Source: Oscillospiraceae bacterium
GTDB lineage: Bacteria > Bacillota > Clostridia > Oscillospirales > Oscillospiraceae
Length of the DNA stretch: 64,000 nucleotides
NCBI GenBank assembly: GCA_017458335.1
Contig: JAFTFT010000009.1
Span: forward strand, 18,561-82,560
Reading direction: 5' to 3'
Shown here: positions 54,269 through 61,707 of the stretch, one piece after another
Position numbering within the stretch: position 1 is the first letter of the stretch
Layout: the number at the start of each line of letters is the position of its first letter
Notes under the pieces: generated by a model
Seen by the model: only the letters and a program-made list of their open reading frames with translations
The model's database searches: none
Told to the model about the DNA's origin: nothing
Program-made: the position numbers and the translations under genes

Positions 54269-55477
54269 TTAATAGAACTCTCCCGGAATGTCGATGATCA
54301 GGTCGCTTGTCGGGAAACTGCAGCAGGGATGGATGTATGCGTAATGAACGTCGGCCCAGCGGCGCATTTCGTTTTCCTGAGGGATGAATACAGATCCTTC
54401 GAGCAGGCGGGAGCGGCACCAGCCGCATTCACCCGCCCGGCAGCGGGAGGGAGCCTTGATCCCGGCGCGTTCCAGCGCGACAAGCACCGGCTCGTCGGAA
54501 GAAGCGATAATGTGCCATTCCTGAGGCCCCTGCCTGACCGTGACGGAGAACTGTTTTCCCTTGGCTTCCTGCGGGTAGCCCGCGCATTCCCACGGGGTTT
54601 TCGTTACATCAATCAGCTTGCGGCGGAAGCGCCTTTCCGGCAGGCCGAGCTTTTTGATCTCCGGCTCGAGGAATTTATACATGGCCTCCGGACCGCAGAG
54701 AAAGACGGAATAGGGCCTCCCGCCCGAAACATATTTTTGGATGAGCTCCGCCGTGATGAAGCCGTGCTCAAATCCCGTTTTCTCTTCATCGGAGAGAACA
54801 TGAATCACTTTGAACTTCGGGCACACGCGGGCAATCTCGTCCAGCTCACCCCGGAAAAGAATGTCTTCTTCCGTACGTGAGCCGTAAAGCAGCGTCAGTT
54901 CAAAGTCCTCGATCCCGTCACAGATTGCGCGCGCCATAGACAGGAAAGGTGTAATACCGGAGCCGCCGGCAAGACCGATGACCTGTTTTTCATCCCGCAG
55001 ATCCTCATAGTAGAAAAAACCCTGCGGCGCGGATGTGATGACCGTGTCACCGACTTTCATGTCAGAGAGCAGCCGGTCTGCGACATAGCCGCCCGGATTT
55101 GCGCGGACCGTGATCGCATAGCGCCCTTTCAGGGCATCCTTCGGCGACGAGCAAAGAGAGTACGAGCGGGTGACAAGGCTGTCATCCAGAGGAAGCTTGA
55201 GGGAAATATACTGACCTGCGCGGAAATAGGGCAGTGGCGTTCCGGACTTGTTTTTCAACACAAAGGTTTTGGCATCATTGCGCACGATGATGTTGTCTAC
55301 CGTCAGCTCAAGAAAGTCCGGATGCAGCGCTTTGGCGTTCTCGTTGACCGGGAAAACACCGCTGATTTCACTTGCGGGCGCGGCCTGGATTGCTTTCTCT
55401 CTGGTTTTGCTCATGTTCTTGAACTTGAGCATATCGAGTTTGCCGATGAGGCCGACCTTCACATTCAGATCGGACAT
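54269..55477 (-). CDS. FAD/NAD(P)H reductase with C-terminal [2Fe-2S] ferredoxin, copy 1
   Basis: 402 residues, same layout as the protein at 48397-49623: flavin motif TRSYSLCSSPKDALKG, nucleotide motif LAGGSGITPFLSMA, CGPEAMYKF, and plant-type ferredoxin CRAGECGWC with final Cys in YIHPCCSFP. The ATG at 55477 overlaps the stop of the desaturase-like gene by one base (TAATG), so the pair is translationally coupled. An in-frame start further up is less likely because it would lie deep inside the previous gene. Confidence 0.9.
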   Translation of the reverse strand: MSDLNVKVGLIGKLDMLKFKNMSKTREKAIQAAPASEISGVFPVNENAKALHPDFLELTVDNIIVRNDAKTFVLKNKSGTPLPYFRAGQYISLKLPLDDSLVTRSYSLCSSPKDALKGRYAITVRANPGGYVADRLLSDMKVGDTVITSAPQGFFYYEDLRDEKQVIGLAGGSGITPFLSMARAICDGIEDFELTLLYGSRTEEDILFRGELDEIARVCPKFKVIHVLSDEEKTGFEHGFITAELIQKYVSGGRPYSVFLCGPEAMYKFLEPEIKKLGLPERRFRRKLIDVTKTPWECAGYPQEAKGKQFSVTVRQGPQEWHIIASSDEPVLVALERAGIKAPSRCRAGECGWCRSRLLEGSVFIPQENEMRRWADVHYAYIHPCCSFPTSDLIIDIPGEFY

Positions 55478-57024
55478 TACTTGTTCCCTCCTTCCCACTC
55501 TTTCAGATCTTTGAGGGCATTGGCTGCCATCAGCTGACCGCAGATGATCGTGGCGGAGTAACCGTCGCCGCGGGGACCCGCCGCACCGACAGGACGCAGA
55601 CCCTTAATGGGATAGTCTGTTCCAAGCATCATCATGCGGGCCATCATACCGTCCCAGTCTCTGGTTTCATAGCCGTATACCGACCCTTCCGGTACGCCGA
55701 GGAAGCGGGCAAAGGTCCAGGGAGAGGCAATTTCCATCTCCTCGATATGTCCGGTCAGATCGATGCCGGTCTTGGCCTTGAGATTCCTGAGGAACTTTTT
55801 CGCGAAATCTGTCTTGAATTTGAAATAGTCCTCCTGACTGAGCCTGCCCCATTCATCCGGCGCACCGAATGTCGTGAAGGAGCAGACGCATGTTCCCTTC
55901 GGAGAGAAGTCGGGATTTGCGATGTTGTAGCAGAGAAAGATGGAATAGTCGTTGGTCTTTGTCCCGCCCATAATTCGGCGATACTCCTCGGCGGAGTCCG
56001 CCGTACTGGAAAGGAAGATGCTGTAATCCTGAATCCCGAGCTGCTCGGGCGATGCGTCCAGGCAGAAGTAGGCCGTGAACATGCGGCCGCCCATAATTCT
56101 TCCGCGCGCGGCGGAGAGCTTTTTCTCACGCTCGGGGATCAGTTCCTTCGGCATCATTTTGCCGTAAATGATATCCGGATTGATGTTGGCCAGTACATAG
56201 TCACAGTCGATGACGCCCAGATTCGTACGCACTCCGCAAAGCCTGTCTCCGCGGAAAAGAAATTCCTCCGCACGGCAGCCGAACCAGACGTCACCGCCAA
56301 GCTCCCGGAAGCGCTCGGTCATGGCGGTGGAAAGCTGGTGCGAGGTATGAGCGGGAATATAGGCGCTACGGGAGATGTACTTGTGTACCATGGCCGCATA
56401 GTGGATGAAAGCCAGGTGCTCCATGTCGACGCCGAGGTAGCTCCAGTAAGTGGAAAGAATATCCTGGCACTTCTTCGGCAGCTTCAGTGCGTCAAAGACT
56501 TTCTTCGTGCTGTAGGCGCCGGTGCGGAGCATATTGGGGTAGTCCGCCTGAAGCACCTTGGAGTCCGCGTGACCCTTGGAAGCCGTGATATACGAAATGC
56601 CGTCCAGCACCTCCTGAAACAGGGCAAAGAGCTGTTCCATCTTCTCACGGGAACCGGGAACATACACTTCCATCTTGTCGATGAAAGCCTCGATTCCCGC
56701 CGGCATGGTCACGTCCATGGGAGAGCCGTCCGAGTACCTGGACACGATACGGAAGCAGTCCTTGCATTCGTACCAGTCGAGTTTCACGCCATACGCATCC
56801 AGAATGTTCCGGACGTCGCCGGGATTGTCCGCCGGGCCGAAATCGCAAAGCTCATGCAGGGACGGCTCAATTTCAAAGCGCCCGCGCACAAAGCTTGTAG
56901 CGGCGCCGCCCGGAACATTGTGCTTTTCGATCAGCAGTGTTTTTCTCCCGGCAAGCTGACATTGCAGGGCCGCAGACAGTCCGGCGTTGCCCGCGCCTAC
57001 GACCACAATATCATACTTGGGCAT
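55477..57024 (-). CDS. Phytoene desaturase-like FAD oxidoreductase, copy 1
   Basis: 515 residues with VVGAGNAGLSAALQCQLAGR at 7-26, GGAATSFVRG, and a C-terminal GLRPVGAAGPRGDGYSATI. It is a paralogue of the protein at 49625-51175, alignable along its length. First gene of the six-gene operon, with RBS AAGGAGGAATGACC before the ATG, a consensus-like promoter and a palindrome upstream. Its close coupling to the ferredoxin-reductase gene suggests that NAD(P)H electrons reach its FAD to reduce an unsaturated substrate, or run the other way. Substrate unknown. Confidence 0.88.
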   Translation of the reverse strand: MPKYDIVVVGAGNAGLSAALQCQLAGRKTLLIEKHNVPGGAATSFVRGRFEIEPSLHELCDFGPADNPGDVRNILDAYGVKLDWYECKDCFRIVSRYSDGSPMDVTMPAGIEAFIDKMEVYVPGSREKMEQLFALFQEVLDGISYITASKGHADSKVLQADYPNMLRTGAYSTKKVFDALKLPKKCQDILSTYWSYLGVDMEHLAFIHYAAMVHKYISRSAYIPAHTSHQLSTAMTERFRELGGDVWFGCRAEEFLFRGDRLCGVRTNLGVIDCDYVLANINPDIIYGKMMPKELIPEREKKLSAARGRIMGGRMFTAYFCLDASPEQLGIQDYSIFLSSTADSAEEYRRIMGGTKTNDYSIFLCYNIANPDFSPKGTCVCSFTTFGAPDEWGRLSQEDYFKFKTDFAKKFLRNLKAKTGIDLTGHIEEMEIASPWTFARFLGVPEGSVYGYETRDWDGMMARMMMLGTDYPIKGLRPVGAAGPRGDGYSATIICGQLMAANALKDLKEWEGGNK

Positions 57025-57059
57025 TGGTCATTCCTCCTTTGTCATTTTTCCTCATTTGT

Positions 57060-57073
57060 CGGTACATATACCG
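57060..57073. promoter_or_regulatory. Palindromic operator candidate of the redox operon
   Basis: CGGTA (57060-57064), spacer CATA, TACCG (57069-57073). It lies about 11 bases downstream of the -10 element of the operon promoter and about 36 bases before the ATG, the usual place for a repressor site. No regulator gene is adjacent. Confidence 0.5.
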
Positions 57074-57083
57074 GTTAATTATT

Positions 57084-57112
57084 ATTTTAACACGGCACCC
57101 GGGAGCAATCAA
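57084..57112 (-). promoter_or_regulatory. Promoter of the redox operon
   Basis: On the minus strand TTGATT (57112-57107) and TAAAAT (57089-57084) with a 17-base spacer, about 60 bases before the first gene. Confidence 0.75.
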
Positions 57113-57429
57113 TCACTTAGACAGGTTTAACGTGACAAAATTCTCCCGCAAAACTTGGCAAAAATGACGAAATCATTGAAAAGTTGGGACTTTTGTATTG
57201 TGAAATTCTGCATGAAAGCTGAAAACGGGCAAAATAATCACGGAAACTGCGATGAACGTCATGAGAGAGCCTGACGGGAGAAGATTTCTTCCGGAATCTG
57301 GAAAAAATGTAGGTATGGTGTTATAATGCTATAAATATATCTCCCCGCCTCCGGCGGGGAGATATCCAGGCACTGCATTTCGTTAAAGAGTACAACAAGT
57401 TATGGCCGAAAGCCGGGTGAGACAGCAAC
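57113..57429. other. Intergenic region between the redox operon and holA
   Basis: No gene is seen in this 317-base AT-rich stretch. It holds a TATAAT at 57322-57327 that could be a holA -10 element (no good -35 is visible) and a perfect 13-base inverted repeat, ATATCTCCCCGCC (57337-57349) with GGCGGGGAGATAT (57353-57365), which lacks a T-run. Confidence 0.6.
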
Positions 57430-58461
57430 ATGGCAAAACGGAAAAAAGAAGCGGCGCTCAATTACGCCGCCGAGATCAGAAAACTGAAGGATGAAGGCCC
57501 GGCCAGACTCTACTTTCTCTGGGGAGAAGAGGAGTATCTTCGGGACAGCTTTCTCAATACTTTGAGGGAGATCTGTTGCCCGGATGGGGGCGAGGAGTTC
57601 CAGATCCGCGTGTTTAAGGAGCCGCAGATCGATCCCGCGGAACTCCGCTATGCCATCGACACGCTGCCCTTCTTCTCGGAGCGCAGCCTCATCGAAATCC
57701 GTGATCTGGATTACAACAAGCTGGGCGACGCCGACAGGCTGATCGAGGTGCTGTCGGACATCCCGAATTACTGCACCGTGGCCTTCCGGCTGAACCAGGG
57801 AGAGGAACCCAACGGCAAGAGCAAGCTCGTAAAGTTCCTGCGGTCCAACGCGGCTGAGATCCGTTTTACCGTCCAGGACCAGAACATGCTGTTTCGCTGG
57901 ATCACCCGGCGCTTTGCCTTTTACGGCAAGGGCGTGGAGATGGAAGCGGCCCAGCGCCTGATCTATCTCAGCGGGGATCAGATGAAAGCCCTGATTCCCG
58001 AGATCGAGAAGATCGCGACCTATGCCCGCGGGGAGAAGGTGACGGCGGCCGATGTCAATGCGGTCGCAACCCGAATCGCCGAGTCGGACATTTTTGACCT
58101 GACCGACGCGATCGCCGAACGGCGCTTCAACACGGCCTCCGGACTTCTCGCGGATCTGCTGGAGCAGAGGGATACCAGTGTTCCGGCGATTCTTTCGCTG
58201 CTCTCCAATCAGTTCCGACGGCTCCTGATTTCCACCGACGCCGGGGATACCGCGAGCGTGATGGAGCTCTGCAACATCAAGTATGAGTTCATGGCGCGCC
58301 GGCTCCTGAATTCGGCACGGAACTTCCGTCCGGACCAACTGCGTCATGCCATTGAGCTCTGTGAGACGGCGGACTACCGCCTCAAATCCGAAGGAGCGGA
58401 TGAGAAGCTTCTGCTGAAGGAGACTCTGATGAGGATTGTTCTTGAGGTGTCCGATGCCTGA
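57430..58461 (+). CDS. holA: DNA polymerase III subunit delta
   Basis: 343 residues with the delta-subunit layout: N-terminal RLYFLWGEEEYLRDSFLNTL, then FFSERSLIEIRDLDY, the AAA+-like lid region and C-terminal collar (LLEQRDTSVPAILSLLSNQF). It opens the sliding clamp for loading within the clamp-loader complex. The gene ends inside the start of rnmV (8-base overlap). Confidence 0.93.
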   Translation: MAKRKKEAALNYAAEIRKLKDEGPARLYFLWGEEEYLRDSFLNTLREICCPDGGEEFQIRVFKEPQIDPAELRYAIDTLPFFSERSLIEIRDLDYNKLGDADRLIEVLSDIPNYCTVAFRLNQGEEPNGKSKLVKFLRSNAAEIRFTVQDQNMLFRWITRRFAFYGKGVEMEAAQRLIYLSGDQMKALIPEIEKIATYARGEKVTAADVNAVATRIAESDIFDLTDAIAERRFNTASGLLADLLEQRDTSVPAILSLLSNQFRRLLISTDAGDTASVMELCNIKYEFMARRLLNSARNFRPDQLRHAIELCETADYRLKSEGADEKLLLKETLMRIVLEVSDA

Positions 58462-59047
58462 ACAGAAACCGAGACTTCGCGAAGTGATTGTCGTCGAAGG
58501 GCGCTATGACCGCAACGCCCTCAGCCAGGTCGTAGACGCGCTGATCTTTGAGACCGGCGGCTTCGGGATCTTTCATCATCCGGAGAAAGTGGAGGCGCTC
58601 CGCATGCTGGCAGAGCAGCGGGGCCTGATCATCCTGACCGATTCGGACGGAGCGGGTTTCGTCATCCGGAACAAACTGAAGGGCCTGCTGCCCCAGGAGC
58701 GAATCCGGCAGGCCTATGTGCCCGCCGTGGAAGGGAAAGAGAAGCGCAAGCCGAAACCCTCACGGCAGGGGCTGCTCGGCGTGGAAGGGATGCGGCCGGA
58801 GGTCCTTCTCGAGGCCCTGCGGCGGGCGGGCGCGACGGAAAACGACAGCGCTCCCTGGGCCAGCTCCGCGCTGTTCTTCGCCCTCGGCCTGACCGGGAAG
58901 AGCGGCTCAGCGGAGCTGCGCAGGAAACTTGCCGAGAGTCTTGACCTGCCTGCCGGTATCAGCCAGACCGATCTGAAGAAAGCGGTGTCCGCGCTCCTGA
59001 CCGAGACGGAACTCCGGGAACTTCTTTCGAGGTTGACAAGCGGCTGA
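58454..59047 (+). CDS. rnmV: Ribonuclease M5-type Toprim protein
   Basis: 197 residues. A Toprim domain with catalytic Glu in VIVVEGRYDRNAL (about 12-24) and the DxD-like TDSDGAGF (about 60), then a C-terminal domain with GKEKRKPKPSRQGLLGVEG. RNase M5 matures 5S rRNA in Firmicutes. The ATG at 58454 gives the usual N-terminus and overlaps holA by 8 bases. The usual partner ksgA does not follow. Confidence 0.9.
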   Translation: MPEQKPRLREVIVVEGRYDRNALSQVVDALIFETGGFGIFHHPEKVEALRMLAEQRGLIILTDSDGAGFVIRNKLKGLLPQERIRQAYVPAVEGKEKRKPKPSRQGLLGVEGMRPEVLLEALRRAGATENDSAPWASSALFFALGLTGKSGSAELRRKLAESLDLPAGISQTDLKKAVSALLTETELRELLSRLTSG

Positions 59048-59061
59048 ATCTGCGATACAAT
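59033..59061 (+). promoter_or_regulatory. Promoter of tRNA-Arg
   Basis: TTGACA at 59033-59038 (inside the end of rnmV) and TACAAT at 59056-59061, spacer 17, 24 bases before the tRNA. Confidence 0.85.
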
Positions 59062-59085
59062 ACCGGGGCTGTGAAAAGTCCATAT

Positions 59086-59162
59086 GCCCACGTAGCTCAG
59101 CAGGATAGAGCGACCGCCTCCTAAGCGGTAGGTCGGAGGTTCGAATCCCCTCGTGGGTGCCA
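59086..59162 (+). tRNA. tRNA-Arg (anticodon CCT)
   Basis: Cloverleaf with GCCCACG/CGTGGGT acceptor, D-arm AGCTCAGCAGGATAGAGC, anticodon loop CTCCTAA (CCT, reads AGG) and T-loop GTTCGAATC; CCA encoded. tRNA-Arg genes of this kind are frequent integration sites; an accessory region follows here. Confidence 0.96.
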
Positions 59163-59168
59163 GAAAAG

Positions 59169-59197
59169 GGAAGTCGGAAACGGCTTCTCTTTTTATT
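59169..59197 (+). terminator. Terminator of tRNA-Arg
   Basis: GAAGTCG-GAAA-CGGCTTC hairpin followed by TCTTTTTATT. Confidence 0.85.
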
Positions 59198-59222
59198 GCC
59201 GCTTCATAGGGGGGATTTGCCG

Positions 59223-59303
59223 ATGAAAGAAACGAAGGATCGCAGCCATCCGCCGGAGGAATTGCGGAAGCGTATTACGACGTGCCCAACAGACTTTGCG
59301 TAA
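59223..59303 (+). CDS. Possible 26-residue peptide
   Basis: ATG 59223 follows AGGGGGGATTTGCCG and reads 26 codons (starts MKETKDRSHPPEELRKR) to TAA. No family recognised. It could be a fragment left at the island edge rather than a gene. Confidence 0.25.
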   Translation: MKETKDRSHPPEELRKRITTCPTDFA

Positions 59304-59362
59304 AAAAGAGAACGCACGGAAACCTCCGGGCGTTCTTGAATAGAAGAGAGATTATTTGAAAC

Positions 59363-60475
59363 TCAGTATGTCCCAAGAAGGGAAAGATCCTTCTGATAGA
59401 GAAGCGCGTTGATCTCGTCAATATCGTAGTTCTTTTCACGAATAAAGTACTCAACAATCAGATCAGTCTCATAGTACTTGCTGAGTGTCAGGCCGGCGCG
59501 CTGGAGGAGATCAATCGCCTGATCGTAATTCAGGCTTAACCCGATTACACAGGCAAGCGCATTCGTCTTCCTTGGAATCTGGTCAGGATGGTGCTTCATC
59601 CCCCAGAACATGGACTTGTTGATATTTGCTCTGTTATAGAACTCTTTCTTGGTGAGACCCTTTTCTTTACACCACCATTCGCACATATCGGCAAAAGAAC
59701 GGTCCTCTTTTTCATAACCGTCTCCGGGTTGAGGAAGAACAGCAGAAACGGATGCAATGCATTCTGGTTCGGCGGCATAAGATTCAGCGGTTTCTGCTGA
59801 TATCACGGCTGCTTCATCATCGTCAGATTCTCTGTCCCATAGAACGGAATTCAACGTTGGATGAAGCATACCATACTGTACAGGCGGGCGGTTTCCTTCA
59901 TAAAAGGAATGAAGCTGCTCCTTCTGCCTCTGGCGATAGGCTTCTGAGATAAAATGTTCTACACCGGAATCAATTTTTTCGCTGACCGCGACGGATTCTT
60001 TGTCATAAAGGACGATGTAAACCATCATGTCTTCCTCGTCCGGGAGAGCCAGAAGAAACTCACGGATGCAGGAAGTGGCAATGCTGTAGGCTTCGGCTTT
60101 AGGGTAGCCGTAAGCCCCGGTGGAGATGGAGGGAATCGCGATCGACTGGCAGCGTTTTTCTTTTGCAAGGGCCAGAATACTTCTGTAGCAGCTTTCCAGC
60201 TGCTCCCGTTCCCCATGCCTGCCGTCGATATAATACGGACCTACCGTATGGATGATGTATTTACAGAAGGGAATATCAAAAGCATCCGTGATGACAGCGG
60301 AGCCGGGGTCACAGCGACCAATCTGATCCAGAGCCTTCTTCAGCTGAGGACCCGCGGCATAGTGGATTCCGGCGTCAACACCAAGACCGCCGACTTCAAA
60401 GAACTCATTGGTGGTATTCACAATCGCGTCGACATGCATTTTTGTGATGTCATTACGAACAATGGTCAAAGCCAT
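59363..60475 (-). CDS. Macro-domain protein with C-terminal helical domain
   Basis: 370 residues. Residues 1-150 form a macro domain: IVRNDITKMHVDAIVNTTNE, GGLGVDAGIHYAAG, YIIHTVGPYY and AIPSISTGAYGYP. Macro domains bind ADP-ribose or remove it. Residues about 245-370 are a separate helical domain (SFADMCEWWCKEKGLTKKEF, then YNRANINKSMFWGMKH) that resembles an XRE-like helix-turn-helix followed by helices ending in LLYQKDLSLLGTY. In related genomes this tail, as I recall it, occurs on several different proteins. RBS AGGAGG is ten bases before the ATG, with TATAAT at 60516-60511 upstream. Possible role: ADP-ribose signalling or defence; inference. Confidence 0.8.
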   Translation of the reverse strand: MALTIVRNDITKMHVDAIVNTTNEFFEVGGLGVDAGIHYAAGPQLKKALDQIGRCDPGSAVITDAFDIPFCKYIIHTVGPYYIDGRHGEREQLESCYRSILALAKEKRCQSIAIPSISTGAYGYPKAEAYSIATSCIREFLLALPDEEDMMVYIVLYDKESVAVSEKIDSGVEHFISEAYRQRQKEQLHSFYEGNRPPVQYGMLHPTLNSVLWDRESDDDEAAVISAETAESYAAEPECIASVSAVLPQPGDGYEKEDRSFADMCEWWCKEKGLTKKEFYNRANINKSMFWGMKHHPDQIPRKTNALACVIGLSLNYDQAIDLLQRAGLTLSKYYETDLIVEYFIREKNYDIDEINALLYQKDLSLLGTY

Positions 60476-60518
60476 AAGGCAGTCGCCTCCTGCTGTGAGA
60501 ATTCAGCGGTATTATACC

Positions 60519-60840
60519 CTATTTCCGCCGCTTTTGGAAGTCTTCGTCCGCATTCTTGCGCCAGGAGCTGTCCTCTTTCAGGGAGGAGCCGCAGCGCACA
60601 GCTTCCACTGCCTGATTCACGGCGTCATACAGAACGCCGGTCCCCACGGAATCGGCCATATAGTTGACTGCGCGATCACGGCCGATGCCGTAACGCTCAG
60701 CAGACTCTACCGCATCGATATTGGCAGCGAGAAAGATAAACTCCCAGCCGTATTTCTCCTGCTCGTGGGTGATCATCTGTTTCACTTGGTCAGAGGAAAA
60801 CTTGTGGCTGGCATTCTCCATGCCATCGGTGTGGTCAATT
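60519..60840 (-). pseudogene. VWA-domain protein remnant (C-terminal half)
   Basis: The frame reads DHTDGMENASHKFSSDQVKQ, ITHEQEKYGWEFIFLAANID and AVNYMADSVGTGV to a stop at 60519. This is the second half of a VWA-type protein of about 220 residues; the N-terminal half with the MIDAS start (DxSxS) should lie to the right but is missing. Homology stops near 60835-60840, where Fic-derived sequence of the opposite strand begins. The first ATG inside the remnant (60821) is probably not a real start. Confidence 0.75.
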
Positions 60841-60849
60841 GCCAGTTGA

Positions 60850-61103
60850 CTTTGCTACCGGTTTGAATCGATTCATCCTTTTCAGGACGGGAATGGCCGC
60901 ATAGGAAGACTGATCCTCTTCAAAGAGTGCCTGAGAAATGAAATCGTACCGTTCATCATCGAAGACGATATGAAGATGTTTTATTATCGGGGACTGCATG
61001 AGTGAAGAAATGAAAAAGGGTATCTCCGGGATACCTGCCTCGCTGCCCAGGATCGCTTTAAGACGTATCTTGATTACTACGGGATCGCATACTGATGAGA
61101 ATC
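60850..61103 (+). pseudogene. Fic-domain protein remnant with in-frame TGA
   Basis: One plus-strand frame (in phase with 60862) reads FESIHPFQDGNGRIGRLILF, the Fic active-site motif HPFxxGNGRxxR, then VPFIIEDDMKMFYYRGLHE, a TGA at 61003-61005 where the family has Trp, and on in frame through NEKGYLRDTCLAAQDRFKTY to TGA at 61101-61103. The N-terminal part is missing, and an in-frame stop lies at 60847-60849. Fic enzymes AMPylate proteins. The 5' part and one codon are lost, so it is a pseudogene. Confidence 0.8.
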
Positions 61104-61316
61104 GATGCATTTTCAGGCATGCAGATTCAGGGCATCGCCTTTTTTAGCAAAATCTAAAATCTGGCTAATGTGCACATCGGATTTCTAATGAAAAAAGCGT
61201 CTCTCAGATGTACATAACGGAAGTCGAATATAGAAAAAGGCGGAACGAAAACAACGGTCGATTATGCAGTGTCAAAGAAAATTCGAGTGCTGAATGTTTT
61301 GGAGGTATGATAGAAC
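61104..61316. other. Gene-free stretch after the Fic remnant
   Basis: AT-rich, with a GATGC/GCATC-type hairpin followed by CTTTTTT (about 61092-61147) that could be the old Fic terminator. No coding sequence is seen. Confidence 0.5.
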
Positions 61317-61421
61317 ATGGAAGATCTGAAAACAGACATGAAGAAACTGTTGGAGGGCATAACGGAGTATCGTGATGACAAGACTCCTGAGAATGACAGG
61401 GAAGAGGAGAACGAGGAGTAG
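61317..61421 (+). CDS. Possible 34-residue acidic peptide
   Basis: ATG 61317 follows GGAGG (61301-61305) by 11 bases and reads MEDLKTDMKKLLEGITEYRD then a strongly acidic end (REEENEE). A GCAAAG/CTTTGC hairpin and a T-rich stretch follow (61432-61465). No family recognised. Confidence 0.35.
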   Translation: MEDLKTDMKKLLEGITEYRDDKTPENDREEENEE

Positions 61422-61431
61422 AGGTTTGTGG

Positions 61432-61465
61432 GCAAAGAACTATGCTTTGCTCGCGTTTTGTTTTC
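61432..61465 (+). terminator. Weak terminator after the small acidic ORF
   Basis: GCAAAG (61432-61437), loop AACTATG, CTTTGC (61445-61450), then TCGCGTTTTGTTTT. Confidence 0.45.
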
Positions 61466-61707
61466 GGAGACCGTCCGCAAGAGAGGTAAATTCAAGAATA
61501 ACACGATTTTGAAAACAAATTCACGAATGATCATCAACACTTGCGGTTTTGGCTTTCCCGTCGGGAATAATTGTGTTATACTGCATTTGCCAATAGTTTG
61601 AATACATCATTTTTATGCTTTTTTATAGCAACGGTGTTATATTGAACAAATACGATTATGGACAAGACCGATCAGATTATCGAGCTCTGAACAGGAGGTG
61701 TGAATTC

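Noticed and set aside
60835-61110. 91-codon minus-strand frame between the VWA and Fic remnants
   Set aside because: It is the reverse complement of clear Fic-domain coding sequence on the plus strand.
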